DNA from: Gammaproteobacteria bacterium | GTDB taxonomy: Bacteria > Pseudomonadota > Gammaproteobacteria > SZUA-152 | Length of the DNA stretch: 23,960 nucleotides | Direction of reading: 5' to 3' | NCBI GenBank assembly: GCA_030613605.1 | Contig: JAUWLO010000006.1 | Span: 1-23,960 of the forward strand | Shown here: positions 6,687-14,663 of the stretch, piece by piece | How the letters are laid out: every line of letters begins with the position of its first letter | How positions within the stretch are numbered: the stretch's first letter is position 1 | Program-made: the position numbers and the translations under genes | The notes under the pieces: model-generated | The model's database searches: none | What the model was told of the DNA's origin: nothing | Seen by the model: only the letters and a program-made list of their open reading frames with translations

Positions 6687-7217
6687 ATGCATATGAAAAG
6701 AATAAATAGCTGGATTGTTTTGTGTGTGACGGGGCTTGTGATCAGTGTATTGGCTGGTTGCGCAGCTTACATGTCTCATTCAACATCAGGTACAGAGACA
6801 ACGATAATTCTGACGCGTCATGCTGAAAAAACAGTTTTTACAAAAGTCCTTACTGAAAAAGGGCAAGCGCGAGCGCAGGCGCTGGTTACGGTTTTGGGAG
6901 ATAAAAAAATTACCGCGATTTATGCCCCGGATCTGGTGCGAAATGTGGATACCGCTAAACCCCTGGCAAAGTATCTGAACATCGAAATTACTACCGTCAG
7001 TAGCAACCCTGTTGCTAACGAAGTTGTAAACACAATATTAACCCATCATTCGGGTGAGGTAGTGTTATGGGTGGGTAATACCAGCAACCTGTCTGAAATC
7101 TATTCTCAGCTAGGCGGCAAGGGTGAGGCGCCTAACAATTATGGGGACTTATTTGTTATGAAAATAAAAGATCAGGGTGCACCGGAAGTTACCAAGATTG
7201 AATATGAGCTGCCATAA
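6687..7217 (+). CDS. Histidine phosphatase superfamily lipoprotein, probably degenerate
   Basis: This 176-residue exported protein has a lipoprotein signal peptide with lipobox LAGC (Cys25 from the chosen start), so it should be lipid-anchored. The body matches histidine phosphatase branch 1: the phosphoacceptor motif TRHAEK (His45), then IYAPDLVRNVDTAKPLA, the usual second-arginine segment. The strand that normally reads V-G-H-S-N, carrying the second catalytic histidine, instead reads LWVGNTSNLSE, with Asn where the His is expected. The enzyme may therefore be inactive, weakly active or a binding protein. Length (about 150 residues after cleavage) is typical of SixA/PGAM-like members. It follows hslR closely and probably shares its transcript. 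Ligand and role are unknown. Confidence 0.82.
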   Translation: MHMKRINSWIVLCVTGLVISVLAGCAAYMSHSTSGTETTIILTRHAEKTVFTKVLTEKGQARAQALVTVLGDKKITAIYAPDLVRNVDTAKPLAKYLNIEITTVSSNPVANEVVNTILTHHSGEVVLWVGNTSNLSEIYSQLGGKGEAPNNYGDLFVMKIKDQGAPEVTKIEYELP

Positions 7218-7606
7218 ATTTATTGGGCATATCGTTTAGGGAGCTTTTCCGGTAGTTTTGCGCGAGGTTTTAGCCTGCAAGGCCGCTGAAATTCCATTTA
7301 TTCCCCGCCTCAGCATGTGTTTGTTTCAAACTATTCGCGCTGTAAGCGCTCAAAATCCTGAGAAATCACTATTATATTTGCCAACCCCTTCTCAAAACCT
7401 GACATTCCTGTTGGGTTTATGGTGCATTTTTTACTATGCTTTTTTACTACAACATAATAATAATCAATAAGTTAAGGAAATTTTGACCAGCTGTCAGCTG
7501 ATGAGTGGTGGCTGGTGTTTGTGTGTTTATGTCTATACTTTCAATGGGTAATGCCGTTAATGGCTAGGCGTTAGTTGTTTATTTTGATCATGTAAGGAAG
7601 CTCATT
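7218..7606. other. Intergenic region (389 bases) without a convincing gene
   Basis: A 70-codon frame at 7258-7470 starts with TTG, has no Shine-Dalgarno and translates to a composition without recognisable domain, so I do not call it. The stretch contains an AGCTGTCAGCTG motif near 7490 and a TATACT hexamer at 7534-7539 that could be a -10 element of the next gene, but without a good -35 partner. No clear terminator was found after the phosphatase gene. Confidence 0.5.
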
Positions 7607-9064
7607 ATGTCCACATCCATCACTGTTCGCCGTTACCTGGATACACAGGATGTGCCGTATTCGGTTATATCCTCCCCCGTTGACCCTCAGGGTCGCCGCA
7701 AGGGTGATGATCTGGGTGATATTCCGGCATCCTGTGTAGCACGCGCCATGATTCTAAAAGATGTTAGTGGTTCAGTGATGGCCGTTATTCCTGTTACCCA
7801 CAGCCTGAATCTTGATGCGCTCAATCGCCAGCTTCATCGTAAGCTAAGGCCTGCTGATGTGGATGATTATCAAAGTGTGTTTGCGGATTGCTCGCCAGGT
7901 GTTTTGCCGGCACTGGGAGAGGCTTATGGCTTTGAAACGGTTATTGATGATTCCCTGTTAAATCAGGATTTTGTTTACGTCGCCTCAGGCAATGATGGTG
8001 AATTAATTCGCATGACCGGTCAGGATTTCCAGGCTCTTCATAGTAATGCGTGGTATGGAAATGTTTTTTCTCAAATATCAGAGCGTTTAAAGCAAGTTTC
8101 CAGGCAATACACTGCATCGGAATCGAATACTTTGGACTCCGATACAGATGCAGAGTCTGTGCAGGAGCTTAGAGAACAGGTTGCCAGCAAAGAAAACAAG
8201 CCCTCGGTTACCAGTATTCGCCAGCGTATTGAACGTCTGACCAATTTGCCCGGCATGCCTTCGCTGGCACAAAAGATTATGCAGTTAAATGCCAACCCGT
8301 ATGCCCATGCGGACGATCTGGCCAAACTGGTGGAAAAAGATCCCAGTCTGGCAGCACAAATCATTCGTTATGCTCAATCACCTTTTTACGGATACCAGGG
8401 GAAAATTGCATCAATACGCCAGGCTATTTCCCGTGTGTTGGGTTATGACATGGTGATGAACATTGCCCTTGGCGTAGCTGCTGCACGGCCCTTTAAAATC
8501 CAGCTGGATGGTCCTATAGGCCTGAATGCTTTTTGGCGACATGCAACCTACAGTGCCACGGTGACCCAATCCCTGTGCGGACTTATTCCTCGTCAACATC
8601 GTCCACAGCCTGGCACGGCGTATTTAGCCGGCTTGCTGCATAATTTTGGCTTTCTGGTGCTGGGGCATAGCTTTCCGGAAGAATTTACCAAATTACACAA
8701 TGCCATCATAAAAGAGCCCGAAACTCCCATTATTGAGCTTGAACAAAGAATTCTGGGTGTTACTCATACCGAAATAGGTGCCTGGTTAATGGAAACGTGG
8801 AGCATGCCGTCTGAAATAATTACCGTTCAGAAGCAACACCACAACCCGGATTACAAGGGCGCGCATGCCAATTATGTTCAGCTGGTGATATTGGCTGACA
8901 GATTGCTTAAAGGTCATGATATGGGTGATGCAGCGAGTGAAGAGCTTCCAGCCAATATTCTTGACTCATTAAATCTGTCCGAAGAGGATATTACGAAAGT
9001 TCTGGATCGCACCATTGAAAATCATGAAGATCTCGATAGCATGGTACGACAGCTGGTCGCCTGA
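7607..9064 (+). CDS. YbaK/aminoacyl-tRNA deacylase-like domain fused to an HDOD domain
   Basis: This 485-residue cytoplasmic protein has two modules. Residues 1-150 resemble the YbaK/ProX aminoacyl-tRNA editing fold (ARAMILKDVSGSVMAVIPVTHSLNLDALN, with Lys51 in the usual place). After an acidic, Ser-rich linker (about 165-200), residues 206-405 form an HDOD domain (LTNLPGMPSLAQKIMQL, then KLVEKDPSLAAQIIRYAQSPFYG, then AGLLHNFGFLVLGH). HDOD domains are HD-fold relatives lacking the full metal centre, used in signalling; here the HD pair reads H-N. The fusion suggests sensing of tRNA or amino-acid state feeding a signalling output, but that is speculative. AAGGAAG lies 6 bases before the ATG. 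The gene is monocistronic, with a strong terminator after it. Confidence 0.88.
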   Translation: MSTSITVRRYLDTQDVPYSVISSPVDPQGRRKGDDLGDIPASCVARAMILKDVSGSVMAVIPVTHSLNLDALNRQLHRKLRPADVDDYQSVFADCSPGVLPALGEAYGFETVIDDSLLNQDFVYVASGNDGELIRMTGQDFQALHSNAWYGNVFSQISERLKQVSRQYTASESNTLDSDTDAESVQELREQVASKENKPSVTSIRQRIERLTNLPGMPSLAQKIMQLNANPYAHADDLAKLVEKDPSLAAQIIRYAQSPFYGYQGKIASIRQAISRVLGYDMVMNIALGVAAARPFKIQLDGPIGLNAFWRHATYSATVTQSLCGLIPRQHRPQPGTAYLAGLLHNFGFLVLGHSFPEEFTKLHNAIIKEPETPIIELEQRILGVTHTEIGAWLMETWSMPSEIITVQKQHHNPDYKGAHANYVQLVILADRLLKGHDMGDAASEELPANILDSLNLSEEDITKVLDRTIENHEDLDSMVRQLVA

Positions 9065-9079
9065 TTCTTTAACACCATT

Positions 9080-9105
9080 TATTGTCAGTAACTATTGTCA
9101 GTCAA
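9080..9105 (+). repeat. Two tandem 13-nt units just before a terminator
   Basis: TATTGTCAGTAAC (9080-9092) is followed by TATTGTCAGTCAA (9093-9105); the first 10 bases are identical. They sit immediately upstream of the terminator stem. Confidence 0.7.
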
Positions 9106-9140
9106 AGAAGCCGCACATTTTTTGTGCGGCTTCTTTTTTT
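9104..9140 (+). terminator. Strong rho-independent terminator after the YbaK-HDOD gene
   Basis: A perfect 14-bp stem pairs AAAGAAGCCGCACA (9104-9117) with TGTGCGGCTTCTTT (9123-9136) around a 5-base T loop, followed by more T to 9140. The A-run at the left base means it could also act weakly on the minus strand. Confidence 0.92.
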
Positions 9141-9310
9141 GGCAATGATTTTTGGCGGTGAATTTTGCCACAAAACTGATGCCTGAAACTCAGGTACAAT
9201 ATCACCTTTGAGTTTTCCCCTTTTAAATCACGCCACACACCGTGCACTAATTATCGAAAGTATTGACTTCACGTGACTGATAACAATTTCGGAAAAAACG
9301 GTTGTGAAAA

Positions 9311-9898
9311 ATGGTTATGAAAACCAGTCGTGAACCCCGCTGGCAAATCCATACGCCCTTTTCCCGCTGTGGTGCAACAGATGAACAGCTGGACTGGTTG
9401 CTTGATCCCTCGTCTCTGACGCGACGCCTGCAACAAACCTGTAGCGGCCAGTTTCGCGTTGTTCCTGTCAATCAGCAATGGCAGCGTCCGCAGTTAAATG
9501 AGGCACAGGCTTTGGGTATTCGCCCTCATGAGCGGTGTTTTATTCGTGAAGTTCACCTGATGTGTGATGATCGCCACCGGGTGTTTGCTCGCACAGTGAT
9601 TCCTGTCAGCACATTGACCGGGAATCGGCGTCGGTTGTCACGTTTAGGTAAAAAGTCGCTGGGTGCCGTGTTGTTTGCAGACCCCGGTATGCAGCGTAGT
9701 TATATTGAAGTTGCTCGGCTTAAGACAGGACAGACTTTGTTTGAAGCTGCTGTAGCGCCTTTGTCTAAAAGACCATCGGAGGTTTGGGGGCGTCGTTCCG
9801 TCTTCTTTCTCGACAAAAAACCTTTGTTGGTAAGCGAGATTTTTTTGCCCGAAATCGGCTATGGTGGTCGCCATCGCAACAGTAATCATTCTGAATAG
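9311..9898 (+). CDS. ubiC: Chorismate lyase (chorismate pyruvate-lyase)
   Basis: This 195-residue cytoplasmic enzyme cleaves chorismate to 4-hydroxybenzoate and pyruvate, the first committed step of ubiquinone synthesis. Family signatures seen are DWLLDPSSLTRRL (28-40), CFIREVHL with Arg79, the central LGKKSLGAVLF (113-123) and WGRRSVFFL…LLVSEIFLP (160-181) with Glu177. Arg79 and Glu177 correspond to the substrate-binding Arg and catalytic Glu of E. coli UbiC. Length is slightly above the E. coli enzyme because of a short N-terminal extension and a 14-residue C-terminal tail. There is no clear Shine-Dalgarno; ATG at 9317 is an alternative start. ubiA begins 13 bases after the stop, so the two are translationally close and most likely one operon. 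Confidence 0.93.
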   Translation: MVMKTSREPRWQIHTPFSRCGATDEQLDWLLDPSSLTRRLQQTCSGQFRVVPVNQQWQRPQLNEAQALGIRPHERCFIREVHLMCDDRHRVFARTVIPVSTLTGNRRRLSRLGKKSLGAVLFADPGMQRSYIEVARLKTGQTLFEAAVAPLSKRPSEVWGRRSVFFLDKKPLLVSEIFLPEIGYGGRHRNSNHSE

Positions 9899-9911
9899 TT
9901 TTAGCTATGAT

Positions 9912-10799
9912 ATGGCCCGGGATCACATGAAAGAAAAGCTTTACCACTACGCATTACTGATGCGGATGAATCGTCCTATTGGCGTATACCTCTTACTTTG
10001 GCCAACTGTATGGGCGCTGTGGATAGCGGGTGAAGGAAATCCCGATATTGGTGTTACATGGGTATTTGTACTGGGTGTAGTGCTGATGCGTTCGGCAGGC
10101 TGTGTCATTAATGACTACGCAGATCGTGATTTTGACCCCCATGTCAGCCGTACTCGCAATCGCCCTATTGCTAGCGGCAAAGTAAAACCCAGGGAAGCCC
10201 TGTTGTTATTTGTTTTGTTGTGTCTGCTGGCATTCACCCTGGTGTTGACCATGAACTGGCTGACCATTGGGCTTTCTATTGGCGCAGTGTTGCTGGCGGC
10301 TATTTACCCTTTTATGAAACGCTACACTTATTTACCGCAGGTATTTCTGGGCCTGGCATTTGGCTGGGCGATACCAATGGCTTTTGCTGCACAGACTGGC
10401 GAGGTACCCACAATCGCCTGGCTCTTGCTTACAGCTACGGTATTGTGGGCCACGGCATATGACAGCATGTATGCCATGGTGGATGTGGAAGATGATCTTA
10501 AAATTGGTGTGAAATCCACGGCCATCCTGTTTGGTGATGCCGATCGGATAATTATTGGTAGCATGCAGGTGATGTTTTTAATCACCATGGTGATCGTGGG
10601 TAACAAACTGGAATTAGGCCTGTATTATTTTGCTGGTTTGTTGGCAGCGGCACTTCTGGTCATTTATCAGCAATTTCTCATTCGCAATCGTGACCCGGAA
10701 GGTTGTTTTAAGGCCTTCCTGAATAATCACTGGTTTGGTGCTGTTATCTTTGCCGGGCTGGTCCTGCACTACTGGTTTGTTGTGCCGGAGCCTGTCTGA
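9912..10799 (+). CDS. ubiA: 4-hydroxybenzoate polyprenyltransferase
   Basis: This 295-residue integral membrane prenyltransferase attaches the polyprenyl chain to 4-hydroxybenzoate, using the product of the adjacent ubiC. Both Asp-rich motifs are intact: NDYADRDFD and, later, DVEDDLKIGVKS. Eight or nine hydrophobic segments are evident, including LLLWPTVWALWIAG and YPFMKRYTYLPQVFLGLAFGW. I chose ATG at 9912 because it leaves 14 residues before LMRMNRPIG, exactly as in E. coli UbiA. A longer frame from 9861 would overlap ubiC and adds residues not found in the family; ATG at 9927 (GGGA 5 bases upstream) is a possible shorter start. The antiporter gene starts 4 bases past the stop. Confidence 0.96.
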   Translation: MARDHMKEKLYHYALLMRMNRPIGVYLLLWPTVWALWIAGEGNPDIGVTWVFVLGVVLMRSAGCVINDYADRDFDPHVSRTRNRPIASGKVKPREALLLFVLLCLLAFTLVLTMNWLTIGLSIGAVLLAAIYPFMKRYTYLPQVFLGLAFGWAIPMAFAAQTGEVPTIAWLLLTATVLWATAYDSMYAMVDVEDDLKIGVKSTAILFGDADRIIIGSMQVMFLITMVIVGNKLELGLYYFAGLLAAALLVIYQQFLIRNRDPEGCFKAFLNNHWFGAVIFAGLVLHYWFVVPEPV

Positions 10800-10803
10800 T
10801 CCT

Positions 10804-11772
10804 ATGGAAATGTCCTGGTTAGCCGTTTTAGGCGGTTTTATTTTATTAGTGTGGAGTGCCGAGCGCTTTGTTTTGGGCGCTTCAGCGTTGGCGCGCAATC
10901 TGGGCGTTGCGCCACTGATTATTGGCATGACCATCATGGGTTTTGGCACTTCAGCCCCCGAGATGCTGGTTTCCGGTATGGCAGCAGCCAATGGTAATCC
11001 TGCAATTGGCATTGGTAACGCTTTGGGTTCCAACATCGCCAATATTGGTCTGGTTATCGGCGCCACCGCATTGATTATGCCGTTGGCGGTGAGCTCACGC
11101 ATTCTCCGTCGAGAGTATCCGGTGCTCCTTGGGGTTACATTGTTGGCTGGTGTTCTGATGGTGGACAATGAACTGGGTACCCTGGATGGCATCATTTTGG
11201 TGCTCGGCACCCTGCTGCTGCTTGCGTGGCTTATCTGGGTGGGTAAACGTCCACACACAGCAGACCCACTGGAAACTGAATTTGATGTCGAGATACCCTC
11301 GGGGTTGAGCATGACCCGCGCCATATTCTGGACTTTGCTTGGTTTAGTGTTCCTGGTGTTGAGTTCACGGCTACTGGTGTGGGGTGCGGTTGAAATAGCC
11401 CATGACTTTGGCGTCAGCGATCTGGTGATTGGCCTTACCATTATTGCTGTGGGTACCAGTTTGCCGGAACTGGCTGCTTCGGTGATGAGTGCCCTCAAAA
11501 AAGAGCATGACATGGCCATTGGTAATATTATTGGATCCAACATGTTCAACTTACTGGCGGTGTTGGCGCTGCCGGGCCTGATTCAACCCAGTGTGCTGGA
11601 TTCGGCCGTAATGCAGCGTGACTACCCCATCGTGGTAGCATTTACTATCGCTTTGTTTATTATGGCCTACGGATTTAAGGGCAGAGGGCGTGTGAATCGT
11701 TTTGAGGGGGGAATGCTGTTAGCGGGCTTTGCTGCTTATATGACCTGGCTGGGTTTAACAGGATTGTCATAG
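10804..11772 (+). CDS. yrbG: Calcium/sodium antiporter, YrbG family (CaCA superfamily)
   Basis: This 322-residue inner-membrane cation exchanger has about ten hydrophobic segments arranged as two homologous halves. Each half carries the alpha-repeat signature: GFGTSAPEML (GTSAPE at 48-53) and AVGTSLPELAAS (GTSLPE at 217-222). It also has GNALGSNIANIG and GNIIGSNMFNLLA, the partner asparagine segments. These are the ion-binding residues of Na+/Ca2+ exchangers. A hydrophilic loop (TADPLETEFDVEIPSG) separates the halves. The start at 10804 lies directly after ubiA; an in-frame upstream start would overlap ubiA and lacks support. In E. coli the same gene precedes kdsD, as here. The physiological ion has not been settled for the family, and loss of the gene is usually tolerated. 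Confidence 0.93.
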   Translation: MEMSWLAVLGGFILLVWSAERFVLGASALARNLGVAPLIIGMTIMGFGTSAPEMLVSGMAAANGNPAIGIGNALGSNIANIGLVIGATALIMPLAVSSRILRREYPVLLGVTLLAGVLMVDNELGTLDGIILVLGTLLLLAWLIWVGKRPHTADPLETEFDVEIPSGLSMTRAIFWTLLGLVFLVLSSRLLVWGAVEIAHDFGVSDLVIGLTIIAVGTSLPELAASVMSALKKEHDMAIGNIIGSNMFNLLAVLALPGLIQPSVLDSAVMQRDYPIVVAFTIALFIMAYGFKGRGRVNRFEGGMLLAGFAAYMTWLGLTGLS

Positions 11773-11865
11773 CTAATATTTAGCGGGCAGTATTCAGTGA
11801 GCCAGTTCAATTAATTTGTTTTAACTCACACCTTTTAATTAGTTTTTTATTTTAACCGGGCAAGT

Positions 11866-12840
11866 ATGAACGATACAAAATTACAACAATTGGCGCGTGC
11901 GGTAATCGAGACTGAGGCTACAGCAATCACAGACCTTGCGGACCGTATTGGTAATGATTTTATTCGGGCCTGTCAGTTCATGTACGACTGTAAGGGCCGT
12001 ATTGTTGTGTTAGGGATGGGTAAGTCCGGCCACATTGGCGCCAAAATTGCCGCTACATTGGCGAGCACCGGTAGCCCTGCATTTTTTGTCCATCCTGGTG
12101 AAGCCAGCCACGGTGATATGGGTATGATTACCCGGGAAGATACGGTGCTGGCTTTGTCCAATTCGGGTGAAACCTCCGAGATACTCACCATCCTGCCATT
12201 GATTAAACGCCTTGGTGCGCCCCTTGTTGCGCTGACGGGTAATCCTGGCTCTACTCTGGCCACTGCTGCTGACGCGCATCTTGATGTCAGCGTGGAAAAA
12301 GAAGCGTGTCCTCTGGGGCTGGCGCCAACGTCCAGTACTACGGCAGCACTGGTAATGGGTGATGCATTAGCAGTTTCGTTGTTGGAGCAGCGCGGATTTA
12401 CGGCGGATGATTTTGCCCTTTCACATCCCGGCGGCGCATTGGGTCGACGTCTGTTGTTGCATATCGACGATATTATGCATGCTGGTGAGACCATCCCTGT
12501 TGTTTCAGAATCGGTTTCCCTGAGTGATGCGTTACTGGAAATGACTCGCAAAGGGTTGGGTATGACCGCGATCGTTGATGCGGATGGCAAGATGGCAGGC
12601 ATATTTACCGATGGTGATTTGCGCCGTGTGCTGGATCATGGTGCTGTGAATGTTCATGAAACAAAAATTGCAGATGTCATGACGCGCAATTGTAAAACGG
12701 CGCAACTTGGACAGCTTGCTGCTGAAACACTGCGCATGATGGACGAGTTTAAAATTAATTCACTGCTGGTTGTTGATGAAAATAACAAACCTGTTGGCGC
12801 CATGAATATGCATGACCTGTTGCGTGCCGGGGTAGTTTAG
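11866..12840 (+). CDS. kdsD: D-arabinose 5-phosphate isomerase
   Basis: This 324-residue cytoplasmic enzyme converts D-ribulose 5-phosphate to D-arabinose 5-phosphate, the first step towards Kdo of the LPS inner core. Residues ~40-175 form a sugar isomerase (SIS) domain with VLGMGKSGHIGAKIA (Lys53), HPGEASHGDMGMI and the SNSGETSE loop. LSHPGGALGRRLL closes it. Two CBS domains follow (about 205-324: DIMHAGETIPVV and VMTRNCKTAQLG). Length and domain order match KdsD. Only a weak GGGCAAG element precedes the ATG. It lies 93 bases after yrbG and before kdsC, so the Kdo and LPS transport genes form one functional block. Confidence 0.96.
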   Translation: MNDTKLQQLARAVIETEATAITDLADRIGNDFIRACQFMYDCKGRIVVLGMGKSGHIGAKIAATLASTGSPAFFVHPGEASHGDMGMITREDTVLALSNSGETSEILTILPLIKRLGAPLVALTGNPGSTLATAADAHLDVSVEKEACPLGLAPTSSTTAALVMGDALAVSLLEQRGFTADDFALSHPGGALGRRLLLHIDDIMHAGETIPVVSESVSLSDALLEMTRKGLGMTAIVDADGKMAGIFTDGDLRRVLDHGAVNVHETKIADVMTRNCKTAQLGQLAAETLRMMDEFKINSLLVVDENNKPVGAMNMHDLLRAGVV

Positions 12841-12894
12841 TCAACGTTATTGATTCAATATTAATTAACCAGATTTTATAAATCGAACCATTGT

Positions 12895-12950
12895 GTATTT
12901 AGCTCTTTGTATCTAACCTTATGTTTCTAACCCTTTATATCTAAGAAACT
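12895..12950 (+). repeat. Four degenerate 14-nt tandem repeats upstream of kdsC
   Basis: Four consecutive units share the frame GTATCTAACCCTTT: GTATTTAGCTCTTT (12895-12908), GTATCTAACCTTAT (12909-12922), GTTTCTAACCCTTT (12923-12936) and ATATCTAAGAAACT (12937-12950). The TCTAA core is spaced by exactly 14 bases in the last three. The array ends 9 bases before the kdsC start. Confidence 0.75.
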
Positions 12951-12959
12951 GGATTTAAT

Positions 12960-13484
12960 ATGCAAGACATACTCGAAAAAGCATCCAAAATTAAACTGAT
13001 TATTTTTGATGTGGATGGCGTATTGACTGACGGACGATTAATTTTCGGTGATGATGGGCAGGAATATAAAGCGTTCCACTCGCGAGATGGGCATGGTATG
13101 AAAATGTTGAAAAAGAGCGGTGTGGAGGTGGGCATTATCACCGGGCGAACATCTAAAGTGGTGGAACACCGCATGGCCAATCTTGGTATTGAGCATGTTT
13201 ATCAGGGCAAAGAGGAAAAGTTGCCGGCATTTGAAGAACTCATCGAGACTCTGGGTGTGCAGCCGCATGAAGTGGCGTATGTGGGCGATGATGTGGTCGA
13301 TCTTCCCATTATGTTGCGAGTTGGGCTGGCTGTAGCGGTAGCCGATGCGCATGAGCTGGTTATTAAACATTCTCACTGGCAAACAGCACATGGTGGTGGC
13401 CAGGGTGCGGCTCGTGATGTTTGTGAACTGATTATGGAAGCGCGAGGCACATTGAAAACCCAGCTGCAACAGTATCTCGATTAA
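12960..13484 (+). CDS. kdsC: 3-deoxy-D-manno-octulosonate 8-phosphate phosphatase
   Basis: This 174-residue HAD-superfamily (C0-type, capless tetrameric) phosphatase removes phosphate from Kdo-8-phosphate to give Kdo. HAD motif I is IIFDVDGVLTDGR, with nucleophile Asp17 and acid/base Asp19. Motif II is ITGRTSKVVEHR, the conserved lysine lies in the GKEEKLPAF segment, and motif IV is YVGDDVVDLPIM. The C-terminal HGGGQGAARDVCELIM segment is characteristic of KdsC and closes over the neighbouring active site. Length is normal. The Shine-Dalgarno is weak (GGA 7 bases upstream), and the leader carries a tandem repeat array. lptC follows after 62 bases. Confidence 0.97.
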   Translation: MQDILEKASKIKLIIFDVDGVLTDGRLIFGDDGQEYKAFHSRDGHGMKMLKKSGVEVGIITGRTSKVVEHRMANLGIEHVYQGKEEKLPAFEELIETLGVQPHEVAYVGDDVVDLPIMLRVGLAVAVADAHELVIKHSHWQTAHGGGQGAARDVCELIMEARGTLKTQLQQYLD

Positions 13485-13505
13485 GACCCTGAACGTTAAT
13501 GTCAG

Positions 13506-13533
13506 ATTACACTTAGTTAATTACATTTATTTT
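13506..13533 (+). repeat. Two degenerate 14-nt units between kdsC and lptC
   Basis: ATTACACTTAGTTA (13506-13519) is followed by ATTACATTTATTTT (13520-13533), with 11 of 14 bases the same. AT-richness makes chance a real alternative. Confidence 0.5.
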
Positions 13534-13546
13534 ATTCGTAAATATT

Positions 13547-14107
13547 ATGGTTCCAAAGTGGGTTACCCCGATTGTAGTTGCAGCCGTCGCCGGAATCAGT
13601 GTATGGCTGCTTTCAGAACAGGCGCCCAAGGCCCCCCGGCTTATAGCGAAAAATAACACGGTGCCTGATACCTATATGGAAGATTTTACGACGTACATAA
13701 TGGGCAAAAATGGTAAGCCCCGTTATGAGCTGCATGCAAGCTATATGGCACATTTTTCCGTTGATGATCATAGTGAATTCACTTCCCCCCGGTTTGTTTT
13801 TTACCGCCCTGATGAATCTCAGTGGGTTGTGTCGGCAGAGCGAGGAATAGCAACAGATGGTAGCAAGCAGATAGTTTTGCGGGGTAACGTTACCCTGTTT
13901 CGTCGACAATCGGCCTCCAGCACTTCAGGTTTAAAAATTGATACCAGCGAGTTACTTATACGGCCTGACGAATCTTATGCAGAATCCGATCAACTGATTA
14001 CGATTACCAGTGGCAAGCACAAGCTTCAATCGAATGGTGTGAGAGCTTATTTTAACGATGGGCGTGTTGAGCTATTGTCGCGAGTAAGGGGTGTATATGT
14101 TCTTTAA
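13547..14107 (+). CDS. lptC: LPS export ABC transporter periplasmic protein LptC
   Basis: This 186-residue bitopic protein has one N-terminal membrane helix (about residues 7-24, WVTPIVVAAVAGISVWLL) and a periplasmic beta-jellyroll that passes LPS from the LptB2FG extractor to LptA. Typical segments are YMEDFTTYIMGKNGKPRYELHASYMAHF and ERGIATDGSKQIVLRGNVTLFR. Sequence is poorly conserved in this family, so the call also rests on size, topology and position between kdsC and lptA. The last 11 bases overlap the start of lptA. No clear Shine-Dalgarno precedes ATG at 13547. Confidence 0.93.
   Translation: MVPKWVTPIVVAAVAGISVWLLSEQAPKAPRLIAKNNTVPDTYMEDFTTYIMGKNGKPRYELHASYMAHFSVDDHSEFTSPRFVFYRPDESQWVVSAERGIATDGSKQIVLRGNVTLFRRQSASSTSGLKIDTSELLIRPDESYAESDQLITITSGKHKLQSNGVRAYFNDGRVELLSRVRGVYVL
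14086..14091 (+). promoter_or_regulatory. Shine-Dalgarno inside lptC that sets the lptA start
   Basis: AAGGGG lies 5 bases before ATG at 14097 and overlaps the alternative GTG at 14091, so the ATG is the better lptA start. Confidence 0.65.
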
Positions 14108-14663
14108 TCGAAAAATAATATTTTCAGCGTGTATTATTTTTAGTGTGTCGCTGGCTATTGCCAGTTCAGAAGACACTCAACAGCCTATTACCATAGAAGC
14201 CGATCGAGCCGTGCTTGATGAAAAAAAACAGACCAGCACGTATACGGGTAACGTAATACTTAAACAGGGTGGTATAGAAGTTAGGGCCGATACAATTACT
14301 GTGTATTCCAGGGAAGGTCGGTTGCAGCGTGTTATAGCAGAAGGTGATCCGGTTCATTATAAACAGCAACAGCAAAAAGATGATGATATCCGCGGCGTCA
14401 GTCAACGTATGGAATATGAAGCGGAAAGCAATCGCGTGTTGCTGTTAGGAGGCGCTGAACTGTGGCAAGGGGGTAATCGTTTTAGTGGTGAACGTATTCA
14501 ATATGATCCAGAGCAGGAAAAAGTTATAGCTACTGGTGGCTTAAATAGTACAGAAAATGGTGCGAAACGAGTGCAGATAATCTTGCAGCCTCAATCTTCA
14601 AAAGCTGGTTCCTCAGACCAAAAAAGCCAACAACCCCTACAGCAACAACAGGAAAACCCATGA
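14097..14663 (+). CDS. lptA: LPS transport periplasmic protein LptA
   Basis: This 188-residue secreted protein polymerises or bridges the periplasm between LptC and LptD. It has an N-terminal signal peptide (MFFNRKIIFSACIIFSVSLA, cleavage near IAS) followed by the OstA-type beta-jellyroll: PITIEADRAVLDEKKQTSTYTGNV, ILKQGGIEVRADTITVY, then MEYEAESNRVLLLGGAELWQGGNRFSGERI. These are hallmark LptA phrases. The C-terminus is a Gln-rich, low-complexity tail ending QQPLQQQQENP. It overlaps lptC by 11 bases and lptB by 4 (ATGA), so lptCAB are translationally coupled. Confidence 0.96.
   Translation: MFFNRKIIFSACIIFSVSLAIASSEDTQQPITIEADRAVLDEKKQTSTYTGNVILKQGGIEVRADTITVYSREGRLQRVIAEGDPVHYKQQQQKDDDIRGVSQRMEYEAESNRVLLLGGAELWQGGNRFSGERIQYDPEQEKVIATGGLNSTENGAKRVQIILQPQSSKAGSSDQKSQQPLQQQQENP

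Noticed and set aside
7258..7470. 70-codon open frame in the largest intergenic gap
   Set aside because: TTG start, no Shine-Dalgarno, no recognisable domain or signal peptide; composition fits chance.
10614..11549. 311-codon open frame on the minus strand across yrbG
   Set aside because: It lies antisense to a well-supported antiporter gene; its Ser/Pro/Arg/Thr-rich translation is typical of a shadow of a membrane protein gene.
11973..12602. 209-codon minus-strand open frame within kdsD
   Set aside because: Antisense shadow of kdsD; no family features and no start signals.
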